Source of the DNA: an uncultured Oribacterium sp.
Lineage (GTDB): Bacteria > Bacillota > Clostridia > Lachnospirales > Lachnospiraceae
Direction of reading: 5' to 3'
NCBI GenBank assembly: GCA_946413525.1
Contig: CAMKKZ010000001.1
Location: 1 to 64,000, forward strand
DNA: 64,000 nt
Shown: piece after piece, positions 9,273 to 16,268 of the stretch
How positions within the stretch are numbered: position 1 is the first letter of the stretch
Layout: every line of letters starts with the position of its first letter
Position numbers and translations under genes: made by a program
The notes under the pieces: model-generated
The model's input: the letters and a program-made list of their open reading frames with translations, nothing else
What the model was told of the DNA's origin: nothing
Databases searched by the model: none

Positions 9273-10046
9273 CTGGAAATCAGAATTAATAAATTACTAT
9301 CCTCTGCCGGCTTTTGTTCACGTCGTGAAGCTGACCGCCTTATATCCCAGGGACGCGTTTTTGTTAATGGGGCAAATGCCTTTCCTGGCATGAAGGTATC
9401 AGAAGAGGACGATATTTCCATTGACGGAAATCGCATCGATCCTGTTTCGAGGCAGCGTCCCGTGCTGCTGGCTTTTTACAAGCCACGCGGCATTGTCTGC
9501 ACTTCTTCAAAAAAAGACCGGGCAGAAAACATAGTGGATTATCTGAACTACCCTCTTCGAATTTACCCTGTCGGCAGACTGGACAAAGATTCGGAGGGTC
9601 TTATTCTGTTGACCAATCAGGGCTTCCTTCCAAACCTGATTAATCGTTCCCGCCATTTTCACGAAAAAGAATATCTGGTTACAGTTGACAGGCCCTTGAC
9701 GGCGGGAGACCTTTCCAGGTTATCCGGGGGCATCTGGCTCCCGGAGCTTAATGTATGCACCAGACCATGCAAAGTGTGGCAGCTATCAGGAAAAGAAGAT
9801 TCATACAGCTTTCACATTATCCTTACACAAGGCCTGAATCGACAGATCCGCAGGATGTGCACCGAGATTGGCTGCAGGGTTCAGATGCTGAAAAGAATAC
9901 GGATAATGAAACTGCGTCTTAATGGCCTGCAGCCGGGAGAGTACAGGGAGATACAGATCTCGGATGTGATGGACATCGATGAAATTGATGAGGTCATGAG
10001 CCTGGATACAATCAATAACATGTCACGCATGAATGAAGATGAATAG
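9273..10046 (+). CDS. rluF: RluF-like 23S rRNA pseudouridine synthase, CTG start
   Basis: The RsuA/RluB/E/F family isomerises uridine in rRNA. The S4 RNA-binding domain (INKLLSSAGFCSRREADRLI) is at residues 5-24, followed by the catalytic block GRLDKDSEGLILLTN with its Asp. NRQIRRMC followed by LKRIRIMKL resembles RluF more than RluB or RsuA. The first ATG in frame, 9390, would cut most of the S4 domain. An in-frame TGA at 9252-9254 limits the extension, and no ATG, GTG or TTG lies between them. The only sensible start is CTG at 9273, 6 nt after a run of seven G that can serve as Shine-Dalgarno. That gives 257 residues. A homopolymer sequencing error in the G run is the alternative. Confidence 0.8.
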   Translation: MEIRINKLLSSAGFCSRREADRLISQGRVFVNGANAFPGMKVSEEDDISIDGNRIDPVSRQRPVLLAFYKPRGIVCTSSKKDRAENIVDYLNYPLRIYPVGRLDKDSEGLILLTNQGFLPNLINRSRHFHEKEYLVTVDRPLTAGDLSRLSGGIWLPELNVCTRPCKVWQLSGKEDSYSFHIILTQGLNRQIRRMCTEIGCRVQMLKRIRIMKLRLNGLQPGEYREIQISDVMDIDEIDEVMSLDTINNMSRMNEDE

Positions 10047-10052
10047 ATTAAT

Positions 10053-12023
10053 ATGGATAAAATAAAAAGAATGCGGGAGTTGCATGACATTTTGGATGAC
10101 GCGGCTAAGGCGTATTATCAGGATGGCTGCGAGAAGATTTCCAATTATGAGTACGATCGTTTATATGATGAGCTTGTTGAATTAGAAAGGGAGACCGGCA
10201 TTGTCATGTCCTCGTCCCCAACGCAAAAAGTCGGGTATGAGGTCTTGTCATCTCTTCCGAAAGAGCGGCATCAAAGTCCCATGCTGTCCCTGGAAAAAAC
10301 AAAAAGCGTGGATACCCTTGCGGAATGGCTGGGAGACAAAGAAGGGCTTTTGTCATGGAAATTAGACGGACTTACGGTAGTGCTGAGTTATGAAGAAGGG
10401 CTTCTTGTAAAGGGCGTTACCCGCGGCAATGGTGAAATAGGGGAGGTAATCACCCAAAATGTCAGGGCTTTCGACAATGTCCCTTGCAGCATCCCCTTTC
10501 ATGGAAAGCTCGTTCTGCGGGGAGAGGCCATTATCCGCTATTCGGATTTTCAGGAAATCAATGAGTCTCTTCCCGAAGCGGAAAGCCGCTACAAAAATCC
10601 CAGAAACCTGTGTTCAGGCTCTGTCAGGCAGCTTGATCCTGCCATAACAAAAAAACGGCATGTGAGATTGATCGTTTTCAGCCTGGTATCCGCTGTCAGG
10701 GAGGATGGCACGGACATGGATTTTGGAAACAGCAGATCTAAAGAATTTCAGTTTCTTGAGAATTTGGGATTTGACGTTGTTGAGCATAGGCTCGTCAGAA
10801 ATTCAGACATTGGCGATGCCGTCCTTTTTTTCTCACAAAGGGTTCAAAGTAATGATTTTCCTTCTGATGGCCTTGTGCTTACTTATGAGGATATAGCTTA
10901 TGGATTATCTTTGGGCCGTACCGCCAAAGCCCCCAAGCATTCCATTGCGTTTAAATGGTCGGATGAAATTCGCGAGACGGTTCTTAGGGATGTGGAATGG
11001 TCTCCATCCAGGACAGGGCTGATCAACCCTGTGGCTATTTTTGATCCTGTAGAGCTGGAGGGCAGCACGGTGAGCCGGGCCAGCCTGCACAATATTTCAT
11101 GGTGTGAGGACATGTCCCTCGGAATTGGAGATCATATAAATGTCTACAAGGCAAATATGATCATTCCTCAGATAGCGGAAAACCTGAGCAAGTCGGGGGG
11201 ATTGCTGCCTCCGTCTTTCTGTCCCGCATGCAATGGGAAAACTGAGCTTCGCAAAGAGAAGGACGTGAAGGTCCTGTTTTGCCCCAATCCCCTGTGTCCC
11301 GCAAAGAAAATAAAAAACTTTGCTCTTTTTGTCAGCAGGGACGCCCTTAATATTGACGGCCTGTCGGAGGCGACGTTGGAAAAGCTGGCAGGTCATGGCT
11401 TTGTAAAGACCTATGCGGATATTTTCCGGCTTGGGCGTTACCGTGACCAGATTATTTCACTGGACGGATTTGGCGAAAAATCCTTTGAAAACCTTCTTTC
11501 TTCCATAGAAGAAGCCAGGGAAACAGATTTATACCGCGTAATCTATGGATTAGGAATAGCAGGAATCGGGCTGGCCAATGCGAAGCTTCTTTGCAATTCC
11601 TTTGACAATAATTTGGAGAAACTGTGGGCTGCGAATAAGGATTCTTTTTGCGCAATTGATGGCATAGGGGACGTATTGGCAGAGAACATCGTTCATTATT
11701 TTGAAAACGATGAAAAAATGACCGAACTGAAAGAGCTCCTTCAATATCTCCGTTTCAGGGAAACACCGAGGGATGGGAAAGCGGAGAAAAAGCTTTCCGG
11801 AAAGAGCGTTGTCATAACCGGTTCCCTGCGTCATTTCTCGAATAGGAGAGAGCTGGAGGAACTGATTTCCGCGGCCGGCGGCAAAGCCACTGGCTCTGTT
11901 TCCGCCAAAACAGCTTATCTTGTTAATAATGACATCAATTCTACATCTGGCAAGAACAGGAAAGCCAAGGAATTGGGGATTCCGATTTTGACAGAAGAAG
12001 AATTCATTAAGCTGCTTGAGTAG
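10053..12023 (+). CDS. ligA: NAD-dependent DNA ligase
   Basis: Seals nicks in DNA using NAD+. The order of domains is complete: the NMN-binding Ia region (ISNYEYDRLYDEL, then SSPTQKVG), the adenylation lysine in SWKLDG (Lys103), the OB-fold, a zinc finger (CPAC ... CPNPLCP, about 395-420), helix-hairpin-helix segments (GIAGIGLANAKLL and IDGIGDVLAENI) and a C-terminal BRCT domain (GKSVVITGSLRHFSNRRELE). Its 656 residues are near the usual 660-670. It starts 6 nt after the rluF-like stop, so the two are probably cotranscribed. Confidence 0.97.
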   Translation: MDKIKRMRELHDILDDAAKAYYQDGCEKISNYEYDRLYDELVELERETGIVMSSSPTQKVGYEVLSSLPKERHQSPMLSLEKTKSVDTLAEWLGDKEGLLSWKLDGLTVVLSYEEGLLVKGVTRGNGEIGEVITQNVRAFDNVPCSIPFHGKLVLRGEAIIRYSDFQEINESLPEAESRYKNPRNLCSGSVRQLDPAITKKRHVRLIVFSLVSAVREDGTDMDFGNSRSKEFQFLENLGFDVVEHRLVRNSDIGDAVLFFSQRVQSNDFPSDGLVLTYEDIAYGLSLGRTAKAPKHSIAFKWSDEIRETVLRDVEWSPSRTGLINPVAIFDPVELEGSTVSRASLHNISWCEDMSLGIGDHINVYKANMIIPQIAENLSKSGGLLPPSFCPACNGKTELRKEKDVKVLFCPNPLCPAKKIKNFALFVSRDALNIDGLSEATLEKLAGHGFVKTYADIFRLGRYRDQIISLDGFGEKSFENLLSSIEEARETDLYRVIYGLGIAGIGLANAKLLCNSFDNNLEKLWAANKDSFCAIDGIGDVLAENIVHYFENDEKMTELKELLQYLRFRETPRDGKAEKKLSGKSVVITGSLRHFSNRRELEELISAAGGKATGSVSAKTAYLVNNDINSTSGKNRKAKELGIPILTEEEFIKLLE

Positions 12024-12031
12024 TTGAGTAG

Positions 12032-12146
12032 TCATGAAATAAGAGCAGCCAAAAACCTATTCTAATAGGGCGCCGTATAGATTGCGATACCGCAGATGTT
12101 AGTCAGGAATTAAAGCGGACCAAAAGCCACTTTGATAGAGAAGAAA
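12032..12146 (+). repeat. Family 1 repeat, copy 5 (tandem)
   Basis: A half unit (GTCATGAAATAAGAG ... TCTAATAGGG) is followed by GCCGTATAG and a full unit. Hairpin 1 is TGCG/CGCA around ATAC (12083-12094). Hairpin 2 is AAAGCGG (12112-12118) with CCACTTT (12127-12133), which has one mismatch. The tail is TTGATAGAGAAG. It occupies nearly all of the ligA-lgt gap. Confidence 0.75.
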
Positions 12147-12157
12147 GCGGAGATTGT

Positions 12158-13054
12158 ATGGATTTCACCAATTATGATTTATATTTCCCAAATTTGGGCC
12201 TTGGTATAGAACACCTTCAGAATTCCATTTCCGTGTTTGGAATCCGCGTCGCGTTTTATGGCATTATCATATCCTTTGGCATGCTGCTTGGAACCATAGT
12301 GGCACACCAGGATTATGTAAGGCGCGGGGGAAAATCGGATGACATTCTTGATTTTGGCTTATATGCCATTTTTCTTTCCGTGCTGGGGGCACGTCTATAT
12401 TATGTAGCTTTCAGATGGGATTATTATTCCAGGAATCTGGCTGAAATTCCAAATATCAGGAAAGGCGGGCTGGCAATTTACGGGGGGATCCTGACCGCCT
12501 TCATATTTGGATATATATTTACTCGCAAAAGGAAGCTATCCTACCTTAATATAATGGATAGTGGAGTAATTGGACTTGCGCTTGGGCAGGCCATAGGCAG
12601 ATGGGGGAATTTTTTTAATGCGGAAGCCTTTGGGTGCTATACAGAATCCCTTTTTGCCATGCGCATACGCCTTGCTCTTGTGACTTCCAACATGTTGAAT
12701 GACAATGTGTTGAATCACCTTGTTTCTGTAGGCGGGAAGGACTATATACAGGTGCACCCTACTTTTTTTTATGAAAGTGCGTGGAACTTTCTTGTATTCC
12801 TTGTTCTTTCATATGTTTCCAGAAAAAAGAAATTTTTGGGGCAGACATGTTTCCTATACCTCACTCTATATGGATTTGGAAGGTTTTTTATTGAACAGCT
12901 CCGCGTGGATTCCTTGCTTTTGTGGGGAACCAGAATTGCTGTTTCCCAGGCATTATCCGCAATTCTTTTTGTTTTAGGGATAATTGTACTGGCTCATTTG
13001 TCCCGTACAGCTTCCTCTCGTCTTTCTTCCAATACATCGGACGAGGAAAAATAA
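12158..13054 (+). CDS. lgt: Phosphatidylglycerol-prolipoprotein diacylglyceryl transferase
   Basis: Adds diacylglycerol from phosphatidylglycerol to the lipobox cysteine of prolipoproteins, the first step of lipoprotein maturation. 298 residues with about seven membrane segments. The family signature GRWGNFFNAEAFG is present near 146-158, with FYGIIISFGMLLG near the N-terminus, RKGGLAIYGGI, HPTFFYES and GFGRFFIEQLR. The ATG is preceded by AGCGGAG. The partner enzyme lspA lies at 53953 on the other strand. Confidence 0.96.
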   Translation: MDFTNYDLYFPNLGLGIEHLQNSISVFGIRVAFYGIIISFGMLLGTIVAHQDYVRRGGKSDDILDFGLYAIFLSVLGARLYYVAFRWDYYSRNLAEIPNIRKGGLAIYGGILTAFIFGYIFTRKRKLSYLNIMDSGVIGLALGQAIGRWGNFFNAEAFGCYTESLFAMRIRLALVTSNMLNDNVLNHLVSVGGKDYIQVHPTFFYESAWNFLVFLVLSYVSRKKKFLGQTCFLYLTLYGFGRFFIEQLRVDSLLLWGTRIAVSQALSAILFVLGIIVLAHLSRTASSRLSSNTSDEEK

Positions 13055-13062
13055 GAATTTCT

Positions 13063-13177
13063 TTAGGCATAGTTTATACCGTATTTGGCGCATCCCACAG
13101 GGATGCGCCTGAATAAAATATGCCTTCAGGCATTTTTTTCAGATTTTTCCGCAGCATTCCTTATGCTGCGGAAAAAC
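13063..13177 (-). repeat. Family 2 multi-hairpin element, copy a
   Basis: It starts 9 nt after the lgt stop. In + strand order it has the right arm of module A (GCATAGTTTATACC), module B (GGCGCATCCC/GGGATGCGCC, 13087-13109), module C (ATGCCT/AGGCAT inside A and T runs, about 13110-13141) and module D (TTTTTCCGCAGCA/TGCTGCGGAAAAA, about 13144-13177). It matches the reverse complement of the units at 28537-28769 almost base for base. Module C is followed by seven T, so it may also terminate lgt transcription. Confidence 0.85.
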
Positions 13178-13361
13178 CTACAAATTATCTATATTGAAAG
13201 AAAATACAGAAGACACCTGATACGGGACAATAATAAAGCCTCAAAATAGCATTGCTTTACGTATACCAAGAATTTTAAAGCGAGAGCGGTTTTACCCTCT
13301 GCTCTATTAACATAACTCTTTTCTTCTGCATCTGGAAATCCTGTATATGAAGATTGTCTGT
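13178..13361. other. Intergenic, nothing recognised
   Basis: AT-rich sequence between the family 2 element after lgt and the 3' end of the convergent regulator gene. No reading frame, hairpin or promoter stands out. Confidence 0.6.
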
Positions 13362-14039
13362 CTATTTTTGGTCAAGATTTGGATCGGTGATTTTTTTTGA
13401 TTCTTTCTTCCTCAAGATGGGGTCTTCCACATGTCTACGCTTTCGTTCCTCGACCCTTGCTTTGTAATCATAACGTTGAGAGTGTTTTTTTCGATCTTCC
13501 TGATACAGATTCGCAAATATGGAGTCGATGCTCTTGATCACTTGCTCTTTGATAAGCTCCGCCATCTCCATGAGATATGGGTAAAAGTTGCTGTGTTCAG
13601 GTTGGAAATTTCCAAAGAGCAGGACGTCCGGGGAGACCTGAAGGGCATTCGCTATTGAGACAAGGTTGCTGAGACTGCACTTCCTGGCCCCTGTTTCAAT
13701 TTGTGAGATGACGTATTCTTTAAGTCCTGCTTTCTCCGCCAAATCCTTCTGGTAGTACCCAAGACGCTTCCTGTAAATTTGAATCTGTTTTCCCAAAAGA
13801 ACAGCATCGAAATCCTTGCTTTCCTTTTCAGTCTCAGGCAATTGTGTTCCCGGTACAGTTCCCTCCATACCGTAAGGATCGTATGTATGACTGTCAGGAA
13901 ATATATTTGACTTTACTTCAGTTACGGGACCATTGGCAACGGCCATTTTGCCATCCGGTCGATCCTCCTTCAATCCGTTGTCTTGCCTGCCGATTGACGG
14001 ATGAGGGAGCAATTTTTTTTCAGTATTTTTTTGCTTCAT
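13362..14039 (-). CDS. XRE-family transcriptional regulator
   Basis: 225 residues with a central Cro/CI-type helix-turn-helix at about 85-145 (GKQIQIYRKRLGYYQKDLAE, YVISQIETGARKCSLSNLV, IANALQVSPDVLLFG). The N-terminal 80 residues are polar and probably disordered. The C-terminal 60 are strongly basic (KARVEERKRRH, LRKKESKK). No ligand domain is seen and the target is unknown. A good promoter lies upstream at 14102-14130 and GGAAAGGG precedes the ATG. It is the only minus-strand gene among the first 44 kb of + strand genes. Confidence 0.85.
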   Translation of the reverse strand: MKQKNTEKKLLPHPSIGRQDNGLKEDRPDGKMAVANGPVTEVKSNIFPDSHTYDPYGMEGTVPGTQLPETEKESKDFDAVLLGKQIQIYRKRLGYYQKDLAEKAGLKEYVISQIETGARKCSLSNLVSIANALQVSPDVLLFGNFQPEHSNFYPYLMEMAELIKEQVIKSIDSIFANLYQEDRKKHSQRYDYKARVEERKRRHVEDPILRKKESKKITDPNLDQK

Positions 14040-14101
14040 TTACTTACTACCCTTTCCTTGATCTTGGTATACATTAAGCAAAAGAGCATTATGATGATTC
14101 T

Positions 14102-14130
14102 ATTATATCGTTAAATCCTTGTTTTGTCAT
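14102..14130 (-). promoter_or_regulatory. Sigma-A type promoter of the XRE gene
   Basis: Read on the minus strand: -35 ATGACA (14125-14130), a 17-nt spacer, -10 TATAAT (14102-14107). The start codon is about 60 nt downstream. Confidence 0.65.
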
Positions 14131-14261
14131 TGCCATATGGGAAAAAATAAGGAATTATTTTTGTATTTTTTTTTAAATTTTTATATTTGTCATTTATCTG
14201 TCCTCATTTTTGTTTCCTTTTTTGTTTCTTTTTTGTTTTTTTACTTTTTTGAAAAATACAC

Positions 14262-14290
14262 TTGCAAGCCTTGCATCTTTTGTGTATAAT
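14262..14290 (+). promoter_or_regulatory. Promoter of tRNA-Val
   Basis: -35 TTGCAA (14262-14267), a 17-nt spacer and a perfect -10 TATAAT (14285-14290). Transcription would start around 14297, ten bases before the tRNA. Confidence 0.8.
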
Positions 14291-14306
14291 GTTCTCTGTT
14301 GCATAG

Positions 14307-14379
14307 GGAACCGTAGCTCAGCTGGGAGAGCACGTCCTTGACGTGGACGGGGTCACAGGTTCGAGTCCTGCCGGTTCCA
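14307..14379 (+). tRNA. tRNA-Val (GAC)
   Basis: A 73-nt cloverleaf: acceptor GGAACCG/CGGTTCC with discriminator A, D arm GCTC/GAGC, anticodon stem CGTCC/GGACG with loop TTGACGT giving anticodon GAC, and T arm with TTCGAGT. The outermost T-stem pair (A49-C65) is a mismatch and position 37 is G rather than A. CCA is not encoded. It stands alone between its own promoter and terminator, unlike the large tRNA clusters typical of Firmicutes. Confidence 0.93.
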
Positions 14380-14382
14380 TTC

Positions 14383-14415
14383 ACGGACGGTATTTTGCCG
14401 TCCGTAATTTTTTTT
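14383..14415 (+). terminator. Terminator after tRNA-Val
   Basis: ACGGACGG (14383-14390) pairs with CCGTCCGT (14398-14405) over a 7-nt loop and is followed by AA and eight T. Confidence 0.9.
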
Positions 14416-14433
14416 ATCGCAGACCACCATGAG

Positions 14434-14502
14434 GAAGATCTTGTCTTGTTGTAGCAAACGGCTCTATGGATGTGTTTGACATAGGACAAGATTTTCCGAA
14501 GA
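14434..14502 (+). promoter_or_regulatory. Structured leader of the purine permease gene (unassigned)
   Basis: ATCTTGTC near 14437 pairs with GACAAGAT near 14491. Between them CTATG pairs with CATAG around an 11-nt loop, and a short TTG/CAA hairpin may form, which would make a three-way junction. Purine transport genes often carry a guanine or adenine riboswitch, but the conserved purine-riboswitch core is not seen here, so the element is left unassigned. Confidence 0.35.
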
Positions 14503-14531
14503 CTGGGCAATGATGAAAAGGAGGCTTGTAT

Positions 14532-15893
14532 ATGAAGAAGTATTTCAAGTTGAAAGAGCATGGGACAAATGTCCGCACAGAGATCATCGCGGGTTTGACG
14601 ACGTTTATGACAATGGCTTATATACTTGCTGTCAATCCTAGTATATTAAGCGCTTCAGGCATGGATACCGGTGCAATATTTACTGCAACGGCAATTGCGT
14701 CCGCCGTTGCGTCTTTCTGTATGGCCAAGTTGGCCAACCTTCCTTTCGTTCTGTCTGCGGGTCTTGGATTAAATGCTTATTTTGCTTATACCGTGGTTGG
14801 TATCATGGGATATTCCTGGCAGCAGGCACTGACGGCAGTCTTTATGGAAGGCCTGCTTTTCATCGTTCTTTCACTTACAAATGTCCGTGAAGCAATTTTT
14901 AACGCGATTCCTGCCACGCTTAAAGTTGCGGTGTCTGTTGGTATAGGCCTGTTTATTTGTTTCATAGGCCTTCAGAATTCGCACATTGTTGTGGATGGCG
15001 CGACGCTTGTCAGTCTGTACTCCTTCAAAGCCTCCATCGCAAATGGCATGTTCCAGTCTGAAGGGATAACAGTCATTCTTACGCTGTTTGGAATTCTCCT
15101 TATGGCATTCCTGATGTTCCGAAACGTCAAAGGTTCTATTCTGATCGGCATGCTGATCCTATGGGGAATCGGGATGCTGCTGGAGCATTTTGGAATATAT
15201 GTTCCGAATCCCGAACTTGGTTTTTATAGCATGTTCCCTCAAAGCATCATTTCCCTTCCTTCTTCACTGGCTCCTACGGCTTTCAAGCTTGATTTTTCGT
15301 TCATGAAGAGCATCGATTTCTTTGTGGTCATGTTTGCTTTCCTTTTTGTGGATATATTTGATACATTAGGCACCCTTATAGGCTGCGCTTCAAAAGCGAA
15401 TATGCTGGATGAGAAAGGGGAGCTCAAGGGTATTAAGGGAGCCCTGTTGGCGGACTCTATCGGAACAGTAGTGGGCGCTTTGCTTGGTACTTCAACGATC
15501 ACAACTTTTGTTGAATCCTCCTCAGGCATTGCTGAGGGCGGCAGGACCGGCCTTACAGCCGTTGTTTCCGGCATTCTTTTCCTGCTTGCCTTGTTCTTTT
15601 CCCCGGTATTCCTTACGATTCCTACTTTTGCCACGTCACCGGCACTGATCATCGTGGGATTTCTGATGCTGCAGCAAGTCACCAAGATAGATTGGAACTC
15701 CAATCTCATTGATGCTGTTCCCGCGTATGTATGTATTTTCTCAATGCCGTTCATGTATTCCATTTCAGAAGGCATTGCATTCGGAGTAATTTCTTATGTG
15801 GCATTGCATGTGGTGGCCGGAAAATTCAAGGACATCACTCCTTTGATGTATCTTTTGGCCATATTGTTTGTTTTGAAATATGTCATCCTTTGA
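14532..15893 (+). CDS. NCS2-family guanine/hypoxanthine-type permease
   Basis: A nucleobase:cation symporter of the AzgA/PbuG branch, 453 residues with about 12-14 membrane segments. Family marks are RTEIIAGLTTFMTMAYILAV with NPSILS, the GLGLNAYFAY stretch, the QNSHIVVDGATLV region, FVDIFDTLGTLIG and TFVESSSGIAEGGRTGLTAV. ATG 14532 has AAAGGAGG 8 nt upstream; the TTG two codons earlier is less well placed. It likely imports guanine or hypoxanthine; which base cannot be told from sequence. It follows the tRNA but has an independent leader. Confidence 0.93.
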   Translation: MKKYFKLKEHGTNVRTEIIAGLTTFMTMAYILAVNPSILSASGMDTGAIFTATAIASAVASFCMAKLANLPFVLSAGLGLNAYFAYTVVGIMGYSWQQALTAVFMEGLLFIVLSLTNVREAIFNAIPATLKVAVSVGIGLFICFIGLQNSHIVVDGATLVSLYSFKASIANGMFQSEGITVILTLFGILLMAFLMFRNVKGSILIGMLILWGIGMLLEHFGIYVPNPELGFYSMFPQSIISLPSSLAPTAFKLDFSFMKSIDFFVVMFAFLFVDIFDTLGTLIGCASKANMLDEKGELKGIKGALLADSIGTVVGALLGTSTITTFVESSSGIAEGGRTGLTAVVSGILFLLALFFSPVFLTIPTFATSPALIIVGFLMLQQVTKIDWNSNLIDAVPAYVCIFSMPFMYSISEGIAFGVISYVALHVVAGKFKDITPLMYLLAILFVLKYVIL

Positions 15894-15924
15894 TTTAAAT
15901 TCCACAGGCTTATTATTCGTACAA

Positions 15925-16054
15925 GAATGAAGGGCTTGCCTTTCATTCTTGTAGCCATGGAGCCCCGCCCCACAAAAATCACGAAAGATCCTTTCATACT
16001 TCATTTGTGCTTTGACGCGACAAAAATGGGACTCAATGCCTGTGGCCTCAAGTC
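15925..16054 (+). repeat. Family 3 three-hairpin repeat, intergenic copy
   Basis: An upstream hairpin (ACAAGAATGAA/TTCATTCTTGT, 15930-15961) precedes a unit (about 15990-16054) that is clearly homologous to the two units inside cobD at 36412-36576: CCTTTCAT, CTTCATTTGTGC, ATGGGACTCAATGCCTG, then GGC(C)TCAAGTC. The third hairpin keeps its form: GACT, CA, ATGCC over GGC, CA, AGTC. Here the unit lies between the purine permease and ilvB and encodes nothing obvious. Confidence 0.85.
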
Positions 16055-16085
16055 AAAGAATGAAATGCGGGCAAATATAAACAAA

Positions 16086-16222
16086 TTGTAACTATTCAGT
16101 TAGCACCTCGCGCTTGCCGCGAGGTGCGTATGAAAGCGTCGAAAAGCCTGCCTCGGGCGTACTCGGAATGCGCGTAAGCGCCACGCCCGAGGCGTAACTG
16201 TTCAGCTTGACTGAACAGTTAC
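16086..16222 (+). repeat. Cluster of three strong palindromes before ilvB
   Basis: Hairpin 1 is GCACCTCGCG/CGCGAGGTGC (16103-16127). Hairpin 2 is GCCTCGGGCGT/ACGCCCGAGGC (16150-16193) with an inner GCGC/GCGC. Hairpin 3 is GTAACTGTTCA/TGAACAGTTAC (16194-16222). A half copy of hairpin 3 (GTAACTATTCAGTTA) starts the cluster. GC content is well above its surroundings. No T run follows, so it is not a simple terminator. It is not related in sequence to families 1-3. Confidence 0.75.
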
Positions 16223-16268
16223 GACAAATTTGCGCTGTACGGACATAAACTTCCTTGAGGGGTCGTTT

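Noticed and set aside
15894-16268. Insertion sequence or transposase remnant
   Set aside because: No transposase-like frame is present; the palindromes are short independent hairpins, not terminal inverted repeats of a single element.
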